Shown here: in pieces, positions 30,800 to 43,289 of the stretch
How the letters are laid out: each line of letters begins with the position of its first letter
How positions within the stretch are numbered: the stretch's first letter is position 1
Assembly: GCA_964016985.1 (NCBI GenBank)
Contig: OZ024824.1
Span: 51,253,587-51,317,586 of the forward strand
From: Anodontia alba
Lineage: Eukaryota; Mollusca; Bivalvia; Lucinida; Lucinidae
Direction of reading: 5' to 3'
Length of the DNA: 64,000 nucleotides
Notes under the pieces: generated by a model
Told to the model about the DNA's origin: nothing
The model's input: only the letters and a program-made list of their open reading frames with translations
The model's database searches: none
Made by a program: the position numbers and the translations under genes

Positions 30800-31560
30800 A
30801 ATAAAAACATACAAAATTTTACTCCAGCAAGTGGTTACTATATGATCTTCTGTTGAGTGAGCAAAGAGTGGTCAGTTAACTTTGCTGGTTCAGAACGATA
30901 AGCTGCAGTATGTATTCTGTTGCTTCTAATTATTGTCATGATAACAAATTTGTTTAAAGAGAAGATGCAGCTAGGAGACCAGCAGATCGTGCGCTAGCAG
31001 TTTTGATATTTAAGTTGTAGAATGACTTACAAAACTCCTAGTACTTCACTTCATAAATGCAACAAAAATGGAAAGAATATCATGATATTGAATATATGAT
31101 TGCATATATACAGAACATCACTTCCTGTCAAGTAGTAGTAATTTGGAATGTCTCATTCTGGAGGGAAATGGAGTAAAAATATACTTGAAAAAATAAGAAA
31201 GAAGTTGGAAATAAAGAAATTTGTGGTATTGGGTGGTGTGACACAATCAAGACCATTTTGTTCTATGAATATACAGCCTGGTGATTTCCTTTTTCAATAG
31301 AACCAAGACATTAATGCTTACACTCCAGAAGAATCTACATGTTCAGATGAAATACAAAAACAAATAGTTCTGGCACTCAGTTGCCTTATATAAATGCAAG
31401 TGGGAAATATTTTGGGACAAACAATAAAAAGGTGAAATATCATGTGCTTACTTTCAATATTTACTGATTTATCCATTATAATATGGAACCCAGTAACAAC
31501 ACCTTTTACAACCTACATCATAATGATGATGAAGACATATCTTAATGCAGTGCTTTTCTT
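30800..31560 (+). other. Probable 3' UTR of the OCRL-like gene
   Basis: Non-repetitive AT-rich sequence after the stop. Polyadenylation signals AATAAA occur at 30800-30805 and in CAAACAATAAAAAGG near 31421. The true cleavage site cannot be fixed. A reverse family A element begins at about 31600. Confidence 0.55.
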
Positions 31561-31599
31561 GATCACATTTTCTTCGGAACCACATTGCTTAATTGGCTG

Positions 31600-32972
31600 A
31601 AAGTACCTAGTCCTTTGATTTAGCCCGGTGACCTAGTTTTTGACCCCAAGTGACCCAGTTTCGAATTTGACCTAGAAATCATCAAGACAAACATTTTGAG
31701 CAAGATTCAATATGATTGCTTCAAAAATGTGACTGCTAGTGTGTTAACAAGGTTTTCGCTGATCTGGCCTGGTGACCTAGTTTTTTTACCCCAAGCAGCC
31801 CACTTTTGAATTTGACCTAGAAATGATCAAGACAAACAGTTTGGACAAGGTTCATGATGATTGCTTCAAAAATGTGATCGCTAGAGTGTTAAAAAAGTCT
31901 TCCTTTGGTTTTGGCCCAGTGACATAATTTTTGACCAGAAGTGCCCAGTTTCGAATTTGACCTAGAAATCATCAAGACAAACATTTTGATCAAGATTTAT
32001 GATGATTGCTTAAAAAATTTGACCGCTAGAGTGTTGACAAGATTTTCTATTGATTTGGCATGGTGACCTAGTTTTTGACCCCAGGTGACCCAGTTTTAAA
32101 TTTTGACCTAGAAATCATCAAGACAAACATTTTGAGCAAGATTCATGATGAATGATTAAAAAAAGTGATCTCTAGAGTGTTAACAATGTCTTCCTTTTTC
32201 GGCCCGGTGACCTAAATTTTGACCCCAAGTGATCCAGTTTTGAACTTGACCTAGAACTCATCAGGACAAACATTTTGAGCAAGATTTATGATGATTGCTT
32301 CAAAAAATGTGAGCACTAGAGTGTTAACAAGGTTTTCCTTTGATTTGGCCCGGTGACCTAGTTTTTGACCACAAGTAGCCCTGTTTTGAACTTGACCTAG
32401 AAATCGTCAAGACGAACATTTTGAGTAAGATTAATGATGATTGCTTAAAAAATGTGACTTCTAGAATGTTGAAAAAGTTTTCCAAGGATTTGGCCTGGTG
32501 ACCTAGTTTTTGATCCCAAGTGGCCCAATTTTGAACTTGACCTAGAAATCATCAAGACAAACATCTTGAGCAAGATTCATGATGACTGATTAAAAAATGT
32601 GACCTCAACAGTGTTAACAAGAGCTTCCTTTGGTTTGGCCTGGTGACGTAGTTTTTGACCCGAAAGTGACCTAGTTTCACGTTTGATCTAGAAATCATCA
32701 AGACAAACACTTTGAGCAAGATTCATGATGATTGCTTTAAAATTGTGACCACTAGAGTGTTAAGGTTTTCCTTTGATTTGGCCTGGTGACCTAGTTTTTG
32801 ACCCCAAGTGACCCAGTTTCAAAACTTGGCCTAGAAATCATCAAGACAAACATTCTGAGCAAGATTCATGATGATTTCTTGAAAAATGTGACCTCTAGAG
32901 TGTTAACAAACTAATTGTTGAAGACGGACGACGACAGAGGGTGATCACCATAGCTCACCCTGAGTTTTGCTA
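31600..32972 (-). mobile_element. Family A element in reverse orientation
   Basis: Modules read in inverse (GGTGACCTAGTTTTTGACCCC, CATCAAGACAAACATTTTGAG, CATGATGATTGCTTCAAAAATG), about nine in number. The head lies on the right: GACGACGACAGAGGGTGATCACC, ATAGCTCACCCTGAGTTTTGC. The shared CTCTTGTT tail is not visible at the left, so the element is probably truncated. Confidence 0.75.
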
Positions 32973-33340
32973 TAATGTGAACAATCTTGGTAAAGGTCTG
33001 TTAGATAAAACTAAGTATCAAATGTCAAAGGCCTAGGCCATCTGCTTCCACACAAGAGGATTTATAAAAGTTTTTCCCCATATGAGTCTGTGTTTAGGAC
33101 GCTAGCCATCTATAGTTTTCCTCGCTCAGCCCCATCAGGGGGAATTTTGTAGACATGATTTTCTTAAAGACCAGAGTCTTACAAGTAGTTTGCAACATGT
33201 TAGCCCTCTGGCGATGGGGACGTTACACTGTAACAGCCTATTTATTACTCCTCAAAAAAGTAAATATAATACAGAAATATTGAAACTTACAAAGCCATAG
33301 AAGTCATTTTGCGATGTTCTGAATAATGATATATTCTAGT
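32973..33340. other. Short unassigned sequence
   Basis: Nothing recognisable: no reading frame, tRNA boxes or module sequence between two family A elements. Confidence 0.5.
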
Positions 33341-36101
33341 AGAAGCAATCATCATGAATCTTGCTCAGAATGTTTGTCTTGATGATTTCTAGGTGAAGTT
33401 CGAAACTGGGTGACTTGGGGTCAAAAACTAGGTCACCAGGCTAAATCAAAGGAAGACCTTGTTAACACTGTAGAGGTCACATTTTTCAATCAATCATCAT
33501 GAATCTTGCTCAAAATGTTTGTCTTGATGATTTCTAGGTCAAGTTTGAAACTGGGTCACTTGGATCAAAAACTAGGTCACTGGGCCAAATCACCGGAAAA
33601 CCTTTTTCAACACTTTTCAACAGTCACATTTTTGAAGCAATCATCATGAATCTTGCTCAAAATGTTTGTCTTGATGATTTCTAGGTAAAAGTCAAAACAG
33701 GGCTACATGGGGGTCAAAAACTAGGTCACTAAACACTCTAATGCTCACATTTTTTGAAGCAATCATCATGAATCTTGCTCAAAATGTTTGTCTTGTTGGG
33801 TTCTAGGTCAATTTCAAAACTGGGTCACTTGGGGTCAAAAACTAGGTCACCGGGCCAAATTAAAGGAAGACCTTGTTACCACTCTAGAGATCACATTTTT
33901 AAATCAATCATCATGAATCTTGCTCAAAATGTTTATCTTGATAATTTCTAGGGCAATTTCAAAACTAGGTCACTTGGGGTCAAAAACTAGGTCACTGGGC
34001 CAAATCAATAGAGAACCTTGTCAATACTCTAGTGGTCACATTTCTGAAGCAATCATCATGAATCTTGCTCAAAATGTTTGTCTTGATGATTTCTAAGTCA
34101 AACTCGAATTGGGCACTTTGGGTCAAAAACTAGGTCACTGTGCCAAATCAAAGGAAGACTTTTTTAACACTCTAGCGGTCACTTGTTTGAAGCAATCATC
34201 ATGAATCTTGCACAACATGTTTGTCTTGATGATTTCTAGATCAAGTTCGAAACTGGGTCACTTGGGGTCAAAAACTAGGTCACCAGGCCAAATCAAAGGA
34301 AGACCTTGTTAACACTGTAGTGGTCACATTTTTGAATCAATCATCATGAATCTTGTTCGAAATGTTTGTCTTGATGATTTCTAGGCCAAGTTCGAAACTG
34401 GGTCAATTCGGGTCAGAAACTAGGTTACCGGGGTAAATCAACGGAAAACCTTTTCAACACTTTTCAACAGTCACATTTTTGAATCATTCATCATGAATCT
34501 TGCTCAAAATAATTGTCTTGATGATTTCAAGGTCAAGTTCAAAACAGGGCTACATGGGGTCAAAAACTAGGTCACTGGGCCAAATCAAAGGAAAACCTTG
34601 TTAACACTGTTGCTCACATTTTTTGAAGCAGTCATCATGAATCTTGATCAAAATGTATGTCTCGATGAGTTCTAGGTCAAGTTCAAAACTGGGTCAGCGG
34701 GCCAAATCAAAGTAAGACCTTGTTACCAGTCTAGAGATCACATTTTTTAATCAATCATCATGAATCTTGCTCAAAATGTTTGTCTTGATTATTTCTAGGC
34801 CAAGTTCAAAACTAGGTCACTTTGGGTCAAAAACTAGGTCACGGGGCTAAATCAGATGTCTTGATGATATCTTGGTCAAGTTCGAAAATGGGTCACTTTG
34901 GATCCAAAACTTTGTCACCAGGCTAAATCAAAGGAAAACCTTGTTAACACTCTAGAGGTCACATTTTTGAATCAGTCATCATGAATCTTGCTCAAAATGT
35001 TTGTCTAGATGATTTCTAGGTCAAGTTTGAAACTGGGTCACTTGGGATCAAAAACTAGGTCAAAGGGCCAAATCAACGGAAAACATTTTATACACTTTTC
35101 AGCAGTCACATTTTTGAATCAATCATCATGAATCTTGCTCAAAATGTTTGTCTTGATGTTTTCTAGGTCAAATTCTAAACTGGGTCACTTGGGGTCAAAA
35201 ACTAGGTCACTGGGCCAAATCAAAGGAAAAACCTTGTTAACACTCTAGTGCTCACATTTTTTTAAACAATCATCATGAATCTTGTTCAAAATGTTTGTCT
35301 TGATGAGTTCTAGGTCAAGTTCAAAACTGGGTCACTTGGGGTCAAAAACTAGATCTCCGGGCCAAATCAAAAGAAGACCTTGTTACCACTCTAGAGATCA
35401 CATCTTTTTTAAATCAGTCATCATGAATCTTGCTCAGAATGTTTTTCTTGATGATTTCTAGGCCAAGTTCAAACTAGGTCACTTTGGGTCAAAAACTAGG
35501 TCACCGGGCCAAATCAATAGAGAACCTTGTGTTGACAAGGTTCTCTATTGATTTGGCCCGGTGAGCTAGTGACTCTAGCTGTCACATTTTTGAAGCAATC
35601 ATCATGAATCTTGTTCAAAGTGTTTGTCTTGATGATTTCTAGGTCAAACTCGAAACTAGGCACTTTGGATCAAAAACTAGGTCACTGTATCAAATCAAAG
35701 GAAGACATTTTTAACACTCTAGCATTCACATGTTTGAAGCAATCATCATGAATCTTGCTCAAAATGTTTGTCTTGATGATTTCTAGGTCAAATTCGAAAC
35801 TGGATCACTTGGGGTCAAAAACTAGGTCATGGGGCTAAATCAAAGGGCTTGATGATATCTAGGTCAAGTTCGAAAATGGGTCACTTTGGATCCAAAACTA
35901 TGTCACCAAGCTAAATCAAATGAAAACCTTGTTAAAACTCCAGAGGTCACATTTTTGAATCAATCATCATGAATCTTGCTCAAAATGTTTGTCTTGATGA
36001 CTTCTAGGTCAAGTTCAAAACTGGGTCACTTGGGGTCAAAAACTAGGTCAATCGGCCAAATTAACAGAAAACCTTGTTAACATTCTAGCAGTCACATTTT
36101 T
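33341..36101 (+). mobile_element. Family A element, left arm of the four-level nest
   Basis: About 19 modules in forward orientation without a visible head. It holds an inverted segment at 35496-35567, where a module end is mirrored. At 36101 the phrase CAGTCACATTTTT is broken by a family E head; GAATCAGTCATTATGAACCTTG continues at 46839-46945. The intact wording (CACATTTTTGAATCAATCATC) occurs in neighbouring modules, so the E insertion point is a T-run. Confidence 0.75.
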
Positions 36102-36890
36102 AGCTCACCCGAGCCGAAGGCTCAAGGGGAGCTATTGTGATCACTCACCATCCATCGTTGTCATCGTCTGTCTGTCCGTCCGTCCACAATTTCTTTAAAC
36201 AACATCTCCTTCTAGACCACTGATTAGATTTTGACCAAACTTCACAGGAATGATCCTTGGATGGTCTTCTTTCAAAATTGTTCAAATGGTTCCGGTCCAT
36301 TGCATATCTAGGTCACAGGAGCTAAAAATAGATTTTTTAACTAAAAACTTAAAAAATCTTCTTGTCAGAAACCACTGGACCGATTTCAGTATAATTTTGC
36401 AGAAATGTTCCTTTGATGATCCTCTACCAAGATTGTTCAAACCATATGGATTTGTCGAAAAACATGGCCGCCAGGGTGCTGAGCTTATTTTCCCTATATA
36501 TATATAGAGAGAGAGAGAGAGAAAACTTAAAAAATCTTCTTTCATAAACCACTGGACCGATTTCAGTATAATTTTGCAGAAATGTTCCTTTGATGATCCT
36601 CTACCAAGATTATTCAAGCCACAATGATTCGTCAAAAAACATGGCTGTCAGGGGGCAGGGCTTATTTTCCCTATATATCTATATAGAAAACTTTAAAAAT
36701 CTTCTTGTCAGAAACCATTGGACTGATTTTAATATAACTTGGCAGAAATGTTTCCTTGGTGACCCCCTACCAAGATTGTTCAAGCCGTCATGATTTGTAA
36801 AAAAACATGTCCATGTTCAAGCCGTCATGATTTATCAAAAACATGGCCACTAGGGGGCGGGGCTTATTTTCCCTATATATCTATATAGAA

Positions 36891-37087
36891 TATTTTCTAC
36901 GGTCATTCTTTCCCTTCCGCTGATTCAAGAAGGGCAGTTGTCAGTTTCTGGCGAAAAGAATGTGCACAATACTGGTTAACCACTTAGAGAACTAAGCCTG
37001 CCCAGTAAACTTGTGGTTAGGTAAACCGACAGCGCTCGACATGACCCCATTGTGTTGACTGGGCCGTAAAACCTCAACACAAACAAA
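36891..37087 (+). mobile_element. 5'-truncated SINE inside family E
   Basis: It matches the 3' two-thirds of the SINE at 16187-16495 (TATTTTCTACGGTCATTC to CGTAAAACCTCAACACAAAC). Truncation at the 5' end is expected of LINE-mediated retroposition. It lies within a TATATAGAA...ACTTTAA module junction. Confidence 0.8.
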
Positions 37088-38576
37088 ACTTTAATGATCT
37101 TGTCAGAAACCACTGGACCAATTTCAATATAACATTGCAGGACTGTTTCTTTTGTAACCCTCTACCAAGATTGTTCAAGCCGTCATGATTCGTCAAAAAA
37201 CATGGCCGCCAGGCGGCGGGGCTTATTTTCCCTATATATCTATATAGAAAACTTTAAAAATCTTTTGTCAGAAACCACTGGACAGATTTCATTATAACTT
37301 GGCAGAAATGTTTCCTTGGTGACCCTTTACCAAGATTGTTCAAGTTATCTTGATTCGTCAAAAAACATGGCCGCAAGGGGGCGGGGCTTATTTTCCCTAT
37401 ATATCTATATAGAAAACTTTAAAAATCTTCTTGTCAGAAACAAATGAACAGATTTCAATATAACTTGGCAGGAATGTTTCTTTGGTGACCCTCTACCAAG
37501 GTTGTTCAAGCCGTCATGATTCGTCAGAAAGCATGGCCGCTAGGGTGCGGGGCTTATTTTCCCTATATATATATATGTATATAGAAAACTTTAATGATCT
37601 TCTTGTCAGAAACCACTGGACGGATTTCAATATAACATTGCAGGAATGTTTCTTTTGTAACCCTCTACCAAGATTGTTCAAGCCCTCATGATTCGTCAAA
37701 AAACATGGCTGCCAGGGGGCGGGGCTTATTTTCCCTATATATCTAAAGAAAACTATAAAAATCTTCTTGTCAGAAACCACTGGACAGATTTCATTATAAC
37801 TTGGCAGAAATGTTTCCTAGGTGACCCTTTACCAAGATTATTCAAGTAATCGTGATTCGTCAAAAAACATGGCCGAGAGGGAGCGGGGCTTATTTTCCCT
37901 ATATATCTATATAGAAAACTTTAAAAATCTTCTTGTCAGAAACCAATGGACTGATTACAGTATAACTTAGAGGAATGTTTCTTTGGTGACCCTCTATCAA
38001 GGTTGTTCAAGCTGTCATGATTCATCAGAAAACATGGCCGCTAGGGGTGGTGGGGCTTATTTTCCCTATATATCTATATAGAAAACTTAAAAAATCTTCT
38101 CGTAAGAAACCGTTGGACCGAGTTAAATGTAACTTTTCAGGAATGTTGCTTTGTTGACCTTCTACCAAGAATATTCAAGCCCTCATTATACGTCAAAAAA
38201 CCTGGCTGCCAGGGTGCAGGGCTTATTATCCGTATATATCTGTATAGAAAAATTTAAAATTCTTCTTGTCAGAAACCACCTAGCAGATTTCAATATTACT
38301 TGGCAGGTGACTCTCTACCAAGATTGTTCAAGCAATCATGATTTCTCAAAAAACATGGCTGCTAGGGGGTGGGGCTTATATTCTATCTAAATAGAAAACT
38401 TTAAAAATCTTCTTGTCAGAAACCACTGTACCTATTTCAATATAATTTGGCAGGAATGTTCCTTTGGTGATCCTCTACCAAGTTTGTTGAAGCTGTCATG
38501 ATAATCAAAAAACATGGCCGTTAGGGGGTGGGGCTTATTTTTCCTATATAGCTATATAAAACACTTTAAAAATCTT

Positions 38577-38752
38577 TTAACTGCACAATACATTAACCTA
38601 TAGATAATGTGCTATATTCTTTTCTGCCCATACCTTCCACAGAAAAAACTACAGAAATGTCGTCCCATACAGTCTTAATTCAAAAGTCCCACAGGCAGAC
38701 ACCTGTGTGACGTCACTCCCACTCTTTCGATCATGTGTCAGTTTCTTTTCTG
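38577..38752 (+). repeat. DIRS left inverted terminal repeat
   Basis: It starts TTAACTGCACAATACATTAACC and includes TGTGCTATATTCTTTTCTG, GTCGTCCCATACAGTCTTAA and TGTGACGTCACTCCCACTCT, ending GTGTCAGTTTCTTTTC. It pairs with 46398-46565 with scattered mismatches. Confidence 0.88.
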
Positions 38753-39028
38753 TAGAACAAAGAAAGTAAACATGGATTTTTTCTCTGGTGAAAAAATTCT
38801 TTTTCTTCCTTTTTCTCCGGTTGAAATTTAATTCTTTGTTCTTTCTCTTGATCCTTTATCACACCTTTCACTTTTCATGCTAAATTTGTAAAAATCTATT
38901 CGATTTCTTGAAATTATTCTTCAATCATTTGTCATAATGAGTTTTCGCGACTTTCATGACTATTCAAAGCAGTGATTGTGGTCATTTAAAATCACATTGG
39001 GATAATCATAAGAAATGTATTAATTGTT

Positions 39029-41286
39029 ATATGCCCGTTTGAAAAACGGGACGTATTATGTTACGGGGTATGGCGTCCGTCCGCCTGTCCGTCCGTCCGT
39101 AAACTTTTTCGTTTCCGGCTAACTCCTCCTACAGTTTACATCCGATCAAGCTGAAACTTGGTATGTAGTTAGACCATGATGTGGCGCAACGCGTATTGTT
39201 TCGAGGTTACAGTCCACCAAATGTTTGCAGAGTTATGCCCCTTAGAAAATTTCTGTAAACTTTTCATTTCCAGTTAACGCCTCCTACATTTTACATCCGA
39301 TCAAGCTGAAACTTCATATATAGTCAGACCATGATGTGGAGCAGTGCATATTATTTCGAGGTTACAGTCCACCAAATATTAGCTGAGTTATGCCCCTTTG
39401 AAAATTTCAGTAGACTTTTCGTTTCCAGGTAACTCCTCCTACAGTTTACATCCGATCAAGCAGAAACTTGGTGTATAGTTAGACCATGATGTGACGCAGC
39501 GCATATTGTTTCAAGGTTACAGTCCACCAAATGTTTGCAGAGTTATGCCCCTTAGAAAATTTCTGTAAACTTTTCATTTCCGGTTAACTCCTCCTACATT
39601 TTACATCCGATCAAGCTGAAACTTCATATATAGTTAGACCATGATGTGGAGCAGCGCATGTTATTTCGAGGTTACAGTCCACCAAATATTAGCAGAGTTA
39701 TGCCCCTTTGAAAATTTCAGTAGACTTTTCGTTTCAGTCTAACTCCTCCTACAGTTTACATCCGATAGTTAGACCATGATGTGGAACAGCGCAAATTGTT
39801 TTGAGGTTACAGTCCACCAAATATTTGCAGATTTATGCCCCTTTGAAAGTTTTTGTAAACTTTTCGCAGCATTTTGTTTAGAGGTAATAGTGTGCAAATT
39901 TTAATATATAATAGGTATATTTTTTGCAAATAACTAAAGTTTTGGTCATATGGGCAAGATAATGATTTTTTTTTTTTTTTTTTTTTCATTTTTTAACATC
40001 TTCTTTTATTAGATTTGCAAGGAAAGGTTGTCATTATTAAATCTTTATACATACATAATTCTTTTTGAATTTTTTTTTTTTTTTTTAATACTCTTCTGAT
40101 TTGGCTCCCTCGAAGAACAAAAATAAAATCAGTATTAAGCAAGTTAAAGGTTTACCAAAAACATTTCTTGCAGCATTTTTTTTTTTTTTTTTTTTTGGTT
40201 GTTTATTTTTGTTTTGTTATTGTTTGGTCCGATATTGAAGTATAGGAAAAACAAATCAGCTCATATGAGCTTATAATATAGCCATGCTTCTGTGGTGTTT
40301 CCTCCGTCAGAAAGCACTTCTCCCTCGTTTCAGTCTAACTCCTCCTACAGTTTACATCCGATCAAGCTGAAAAATGATTTGTAGTTAGACCATGATGTGG
40401 AGCAGCGCATGTTGTTTCAAGGTTACAGTCCACCAAATATTAGCAGAGTTATACCTTTTTGAAAATTTCTATTAATTTTTCGTTTCTGGCTAAATCCTCC
40501 TACAGTTTACATCCAATCAAGCTGAAATTTCATGTACAGTTAGACCATGATGTGGAACAGAGCAAATTGTTTTGAGGTTACAGTCCACCAAATATTTGCA
40601 GATTTATGCCCCTTTGAAAGTTTTTATTAACTTTTCGCAGCATTTTGTTTAGAGGTAATAGTGTGCAAATTTTAATATATAATAGGTATATTTTTTGCAA
40701 ATAACTAAAGTTTTGGTCATATGGGCAAGATAATGATTTTTTTTTTTTTTTTTTTTTCATTTTTTAACATCTTCTTTTATTAGATTTGCAAGGAAAGGTT
40801 GTCATTATTAAATCTTTATACATACATAATTCTTTTTGAATTTTTTTTTTTTTTTTTTAATACTCTTCTGATTTGGCTCCCTCGAAGAACAAAAATAAAA
40901 TCAGTATTAAGCAAGTTAAAGGTTTACCAAAAACATTTCTTGCAGCATTTTTTTTTTTTTTTTTTTTTGGTTGTTTATTTTTGTTTTGTTATTGTTTGGT
41001 CTGATATTGAAGTATAGGAAAAACAAATCAGCTCATATGAGCTTATAATATAGCCATGCTTCTGTGGTGTTTCCTCCGTCAGAAAGCACTTCTCCCAAGA
41101 AGCAGCAAACTTCTCCCTATTTTCCCAGGAGGGAGACGTCACTTCTCCCTTAATTTCTGGGCCAGCTTGGACCCATAGGGTACAGTTCACCAAATATCAG
41201 CAGAGATAAGCGCCAATGAAATTTTATGTGCTACATCTTATTACCTGCCACGGGCGTATAATGCCCCGCTTGGCAGAGCTCTTGTT
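39029..41286 (+). mobile_element. Family C pearl-like element nested in DIRS ORF1
   Basis: The head ATATGCCCGTTTGAAAAACGGGA is followed by CCGTCCGCCTGTCCGTCCGTCC. The modules carry AACTCCTCCTACAGTTTACATCCGATCAAGC, and the tail is CTTGGCAGAGCTCTTGTT. TTGTT is present at 39024-39028 and 41282-41286. Removing the insert makes the DIRS Cys-rich frame continuous, so the insertion site is exact. Inside, a ~771-bp unit is tandemly duplicated. Confidence 0.85.
39772..41096 (+). repeat. ~771-bp tandem duplication in family C
   Basis: The stretch from AGACCATGATGTGGAACAG through GCAGCATTTTGTTTAGAGG, three long T-runs and CTCATATGAGCTTATAATATAGCC to AAAGCACTTCTCCC occurs at 39772-40324 and 40544-41096. 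The copies are nearly identical. The reading frames on either strand across the T-runs are not genes. Confidence 0.88.
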
Positions 41287-43289
41287 CTCATTGTTCCAGG
41301 GAATCTATTTGTTCCACATGTAGAAGCTGGTCCAATTCAGTCTGGGATCATGCAGAAAATAGAAGAGCTTTCTTGTCCAGAAAGACAGCAATGTCTACCA
41401 GAAAGAAGTCTCAGAATCAGTCTGTTTCTTTAGATGAGAGGAAAAAGAAACATGGGAGCACTGCCCCACATGGCGTTACTGGCGGGGGTAAGATCCATAT
41501 TGGTGGCAACTCCCTGGGTACTTGTGCCCAAGGGAGTACAAGTCCACCGAACACCGGGCAACTGTCACTGGGCATCCCACGACCGAGCCACTGGCCAATC
41601 ACCCAATGGACAAGAAGACACATCTAGCTGACCAGGCATACCTGGTCACCGGCCACCAGGCATACCTGGTCACCAGGCACCAGCCACCAGGTATTCACCG
41701 ACCACCAGGCAAATGGGCAAGGAAGAGACTTCTAGCCTGACAATCACCGGGCACCGACCATCCAGGCACCGGTCATTGGAATCAGATAGGCAAAATCCAA
41801 TGTTGATTCAAGAATCACCAGGCACCGGGCATGCCAGGTCACCAGGCAGCCAACCACCGGTCACCGGGCATCAGAATATAATTCAGAATATTGCTAGTGA
41901 TTCTCAGACCTTTGGTGATGAGTTCACTAGCAAACAACCTGGTACACCTAGTTCTACTTCCCCTGGAACCAGACTTTAGTAACATGTCCGACCCCAGTGT
42001 TGTGATTGAACCCCCAAGCAACAAATGGAGGTCGGACAACAATAATGACAATTACAGACAAAACCAGACTTCCCTCTCTGGTCGAAGATCCAGGAGGGAT
42101 CAGTCTAGAGAAAAACATAGATACAAGAAAAGGAGGAGACAGAGATTGGCCTCTACATCCTCCTCTTCAACTTTTTCATCTTCATACTCTCGCAAGAGAT
42201 AGTCTAGAAGATCTAAACATTCCCGTAAAAAGAGAAGAAGGAGATATACATCTCCTTCTTCCTCTTCCTCAGTATCTCGTAGTCAGGTACATGACTATGG
42301 CAGATACCAGAGAAATAGATACAGTCTGTACATAACCCATAAATTCTACAGCCTGAGGAAGTATCTAATATCCAGACAATGCCATTTGAACAGGTCATAC
42401 CTCGCCCTTCAAGGGATTCAGGTTCTGACAATGAGATGGAAACCTGGTCCTTTGATAGGGCAATTAATGAGGTTTTTAGGCTTCTACCACCGGAGCTATG
42501 CCCAAGGCAAACCGAGGAGGATACTCCGGCAAAGCCCTTATCTGGTATTGACAGTCAACTCCATTAATGATGTTACCACAGTCAAAATTAGTTGAGAATA
42601 CGGCCAGATTTCTCCAAGACAAAATAAACTCGGAGAAATGTGGCAAAGACTGGATATGCCCTCAAAATGTAGTCTCATATTTAACTCAGACTAAATACTA
42701 CAAGAGTCACAGTCAATTCTTTCCAACAGACAACATTCCTCCGTTGGAAAAATGCTCCATTCCAATGAGGAACTTGGAGATATGGGAAAAAAGAACCCGC
42801 AAACTTGTAGCGATCAATTCGCATGCGGACCTTTTTTTCCTCTGCTGCATACCTATGTATGCAGCAGCAGACAATGTCTGTACAAGTACTTTCGAGACTT
42901 TTGGAAGCCGTAGCCAAATCGATAAGACATGCTACTTCCATGTCTACGATTTTGGCGACGGAAATTCTCCAAGCTAGACACGATGTGGTTCTAGACACAT
43001 CCAAAGTCCTATTGGAGAATTCCAACCACGAGTTGCGGAATTCTCCGATAAACTCTAAGACTCTGTTTGCTAATAAAATTAGGGAAGTTGCCAAGACCAA
43101 TTTTGAGGCTCAGCAACAAAAGTTCTTGGCAACTTCCTCAGTTGCTTCTACAATGCAACATCAGAAAATGACATACCCGGCTCCTCCGGCTTTTAAGAGG
43201 CCGAAGCAGCCGCCTTAACCTTCTAGGCCTCAACAATCACCATCATTCAGGCCTAGAGGTCAAACAGAGTCATATCCATCAAATAGAAA

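Larger units (their letters stand above)
38939..43218 (+). pseudogene. DIRS ORF1 (gag-like), interrupted by family C
   Basis: The N-terminal part begins at ATGAGTTTTCGCGAC (MSFRDF) and, after a shift, gives a Cys/His-rich segment (DCGHLKSHWDNHKKCINC) that is cut by the C element at 39028. It resumes at 41287 with SHCSRESICSTCRSWSNSVW. A long CACCAGGCATACCTGGTCACC-type minisatellite (about 41560-41880), an Arg/Ser-rich tract (about 42060-42230) and a helical domain (IPRPSRDSGSDNEMETWSFD; FLQDKINSEKCGKDWICPQN; EAVAKSIRHATSMSTILATE) follow in changing frames, ending at TAA near 43216. ORF1 of DIRS elements is thought to provide a Gag-like nucleic-acid-binding protein. Frames change near 41990, 42560 and 42840. 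Confidence 0.6.

Noticed and set aside
39807..41017. Lys-rich and Phe-rich small proteins
   Set aside because: They arise from T- and A-runs in the duplicated part of family C.
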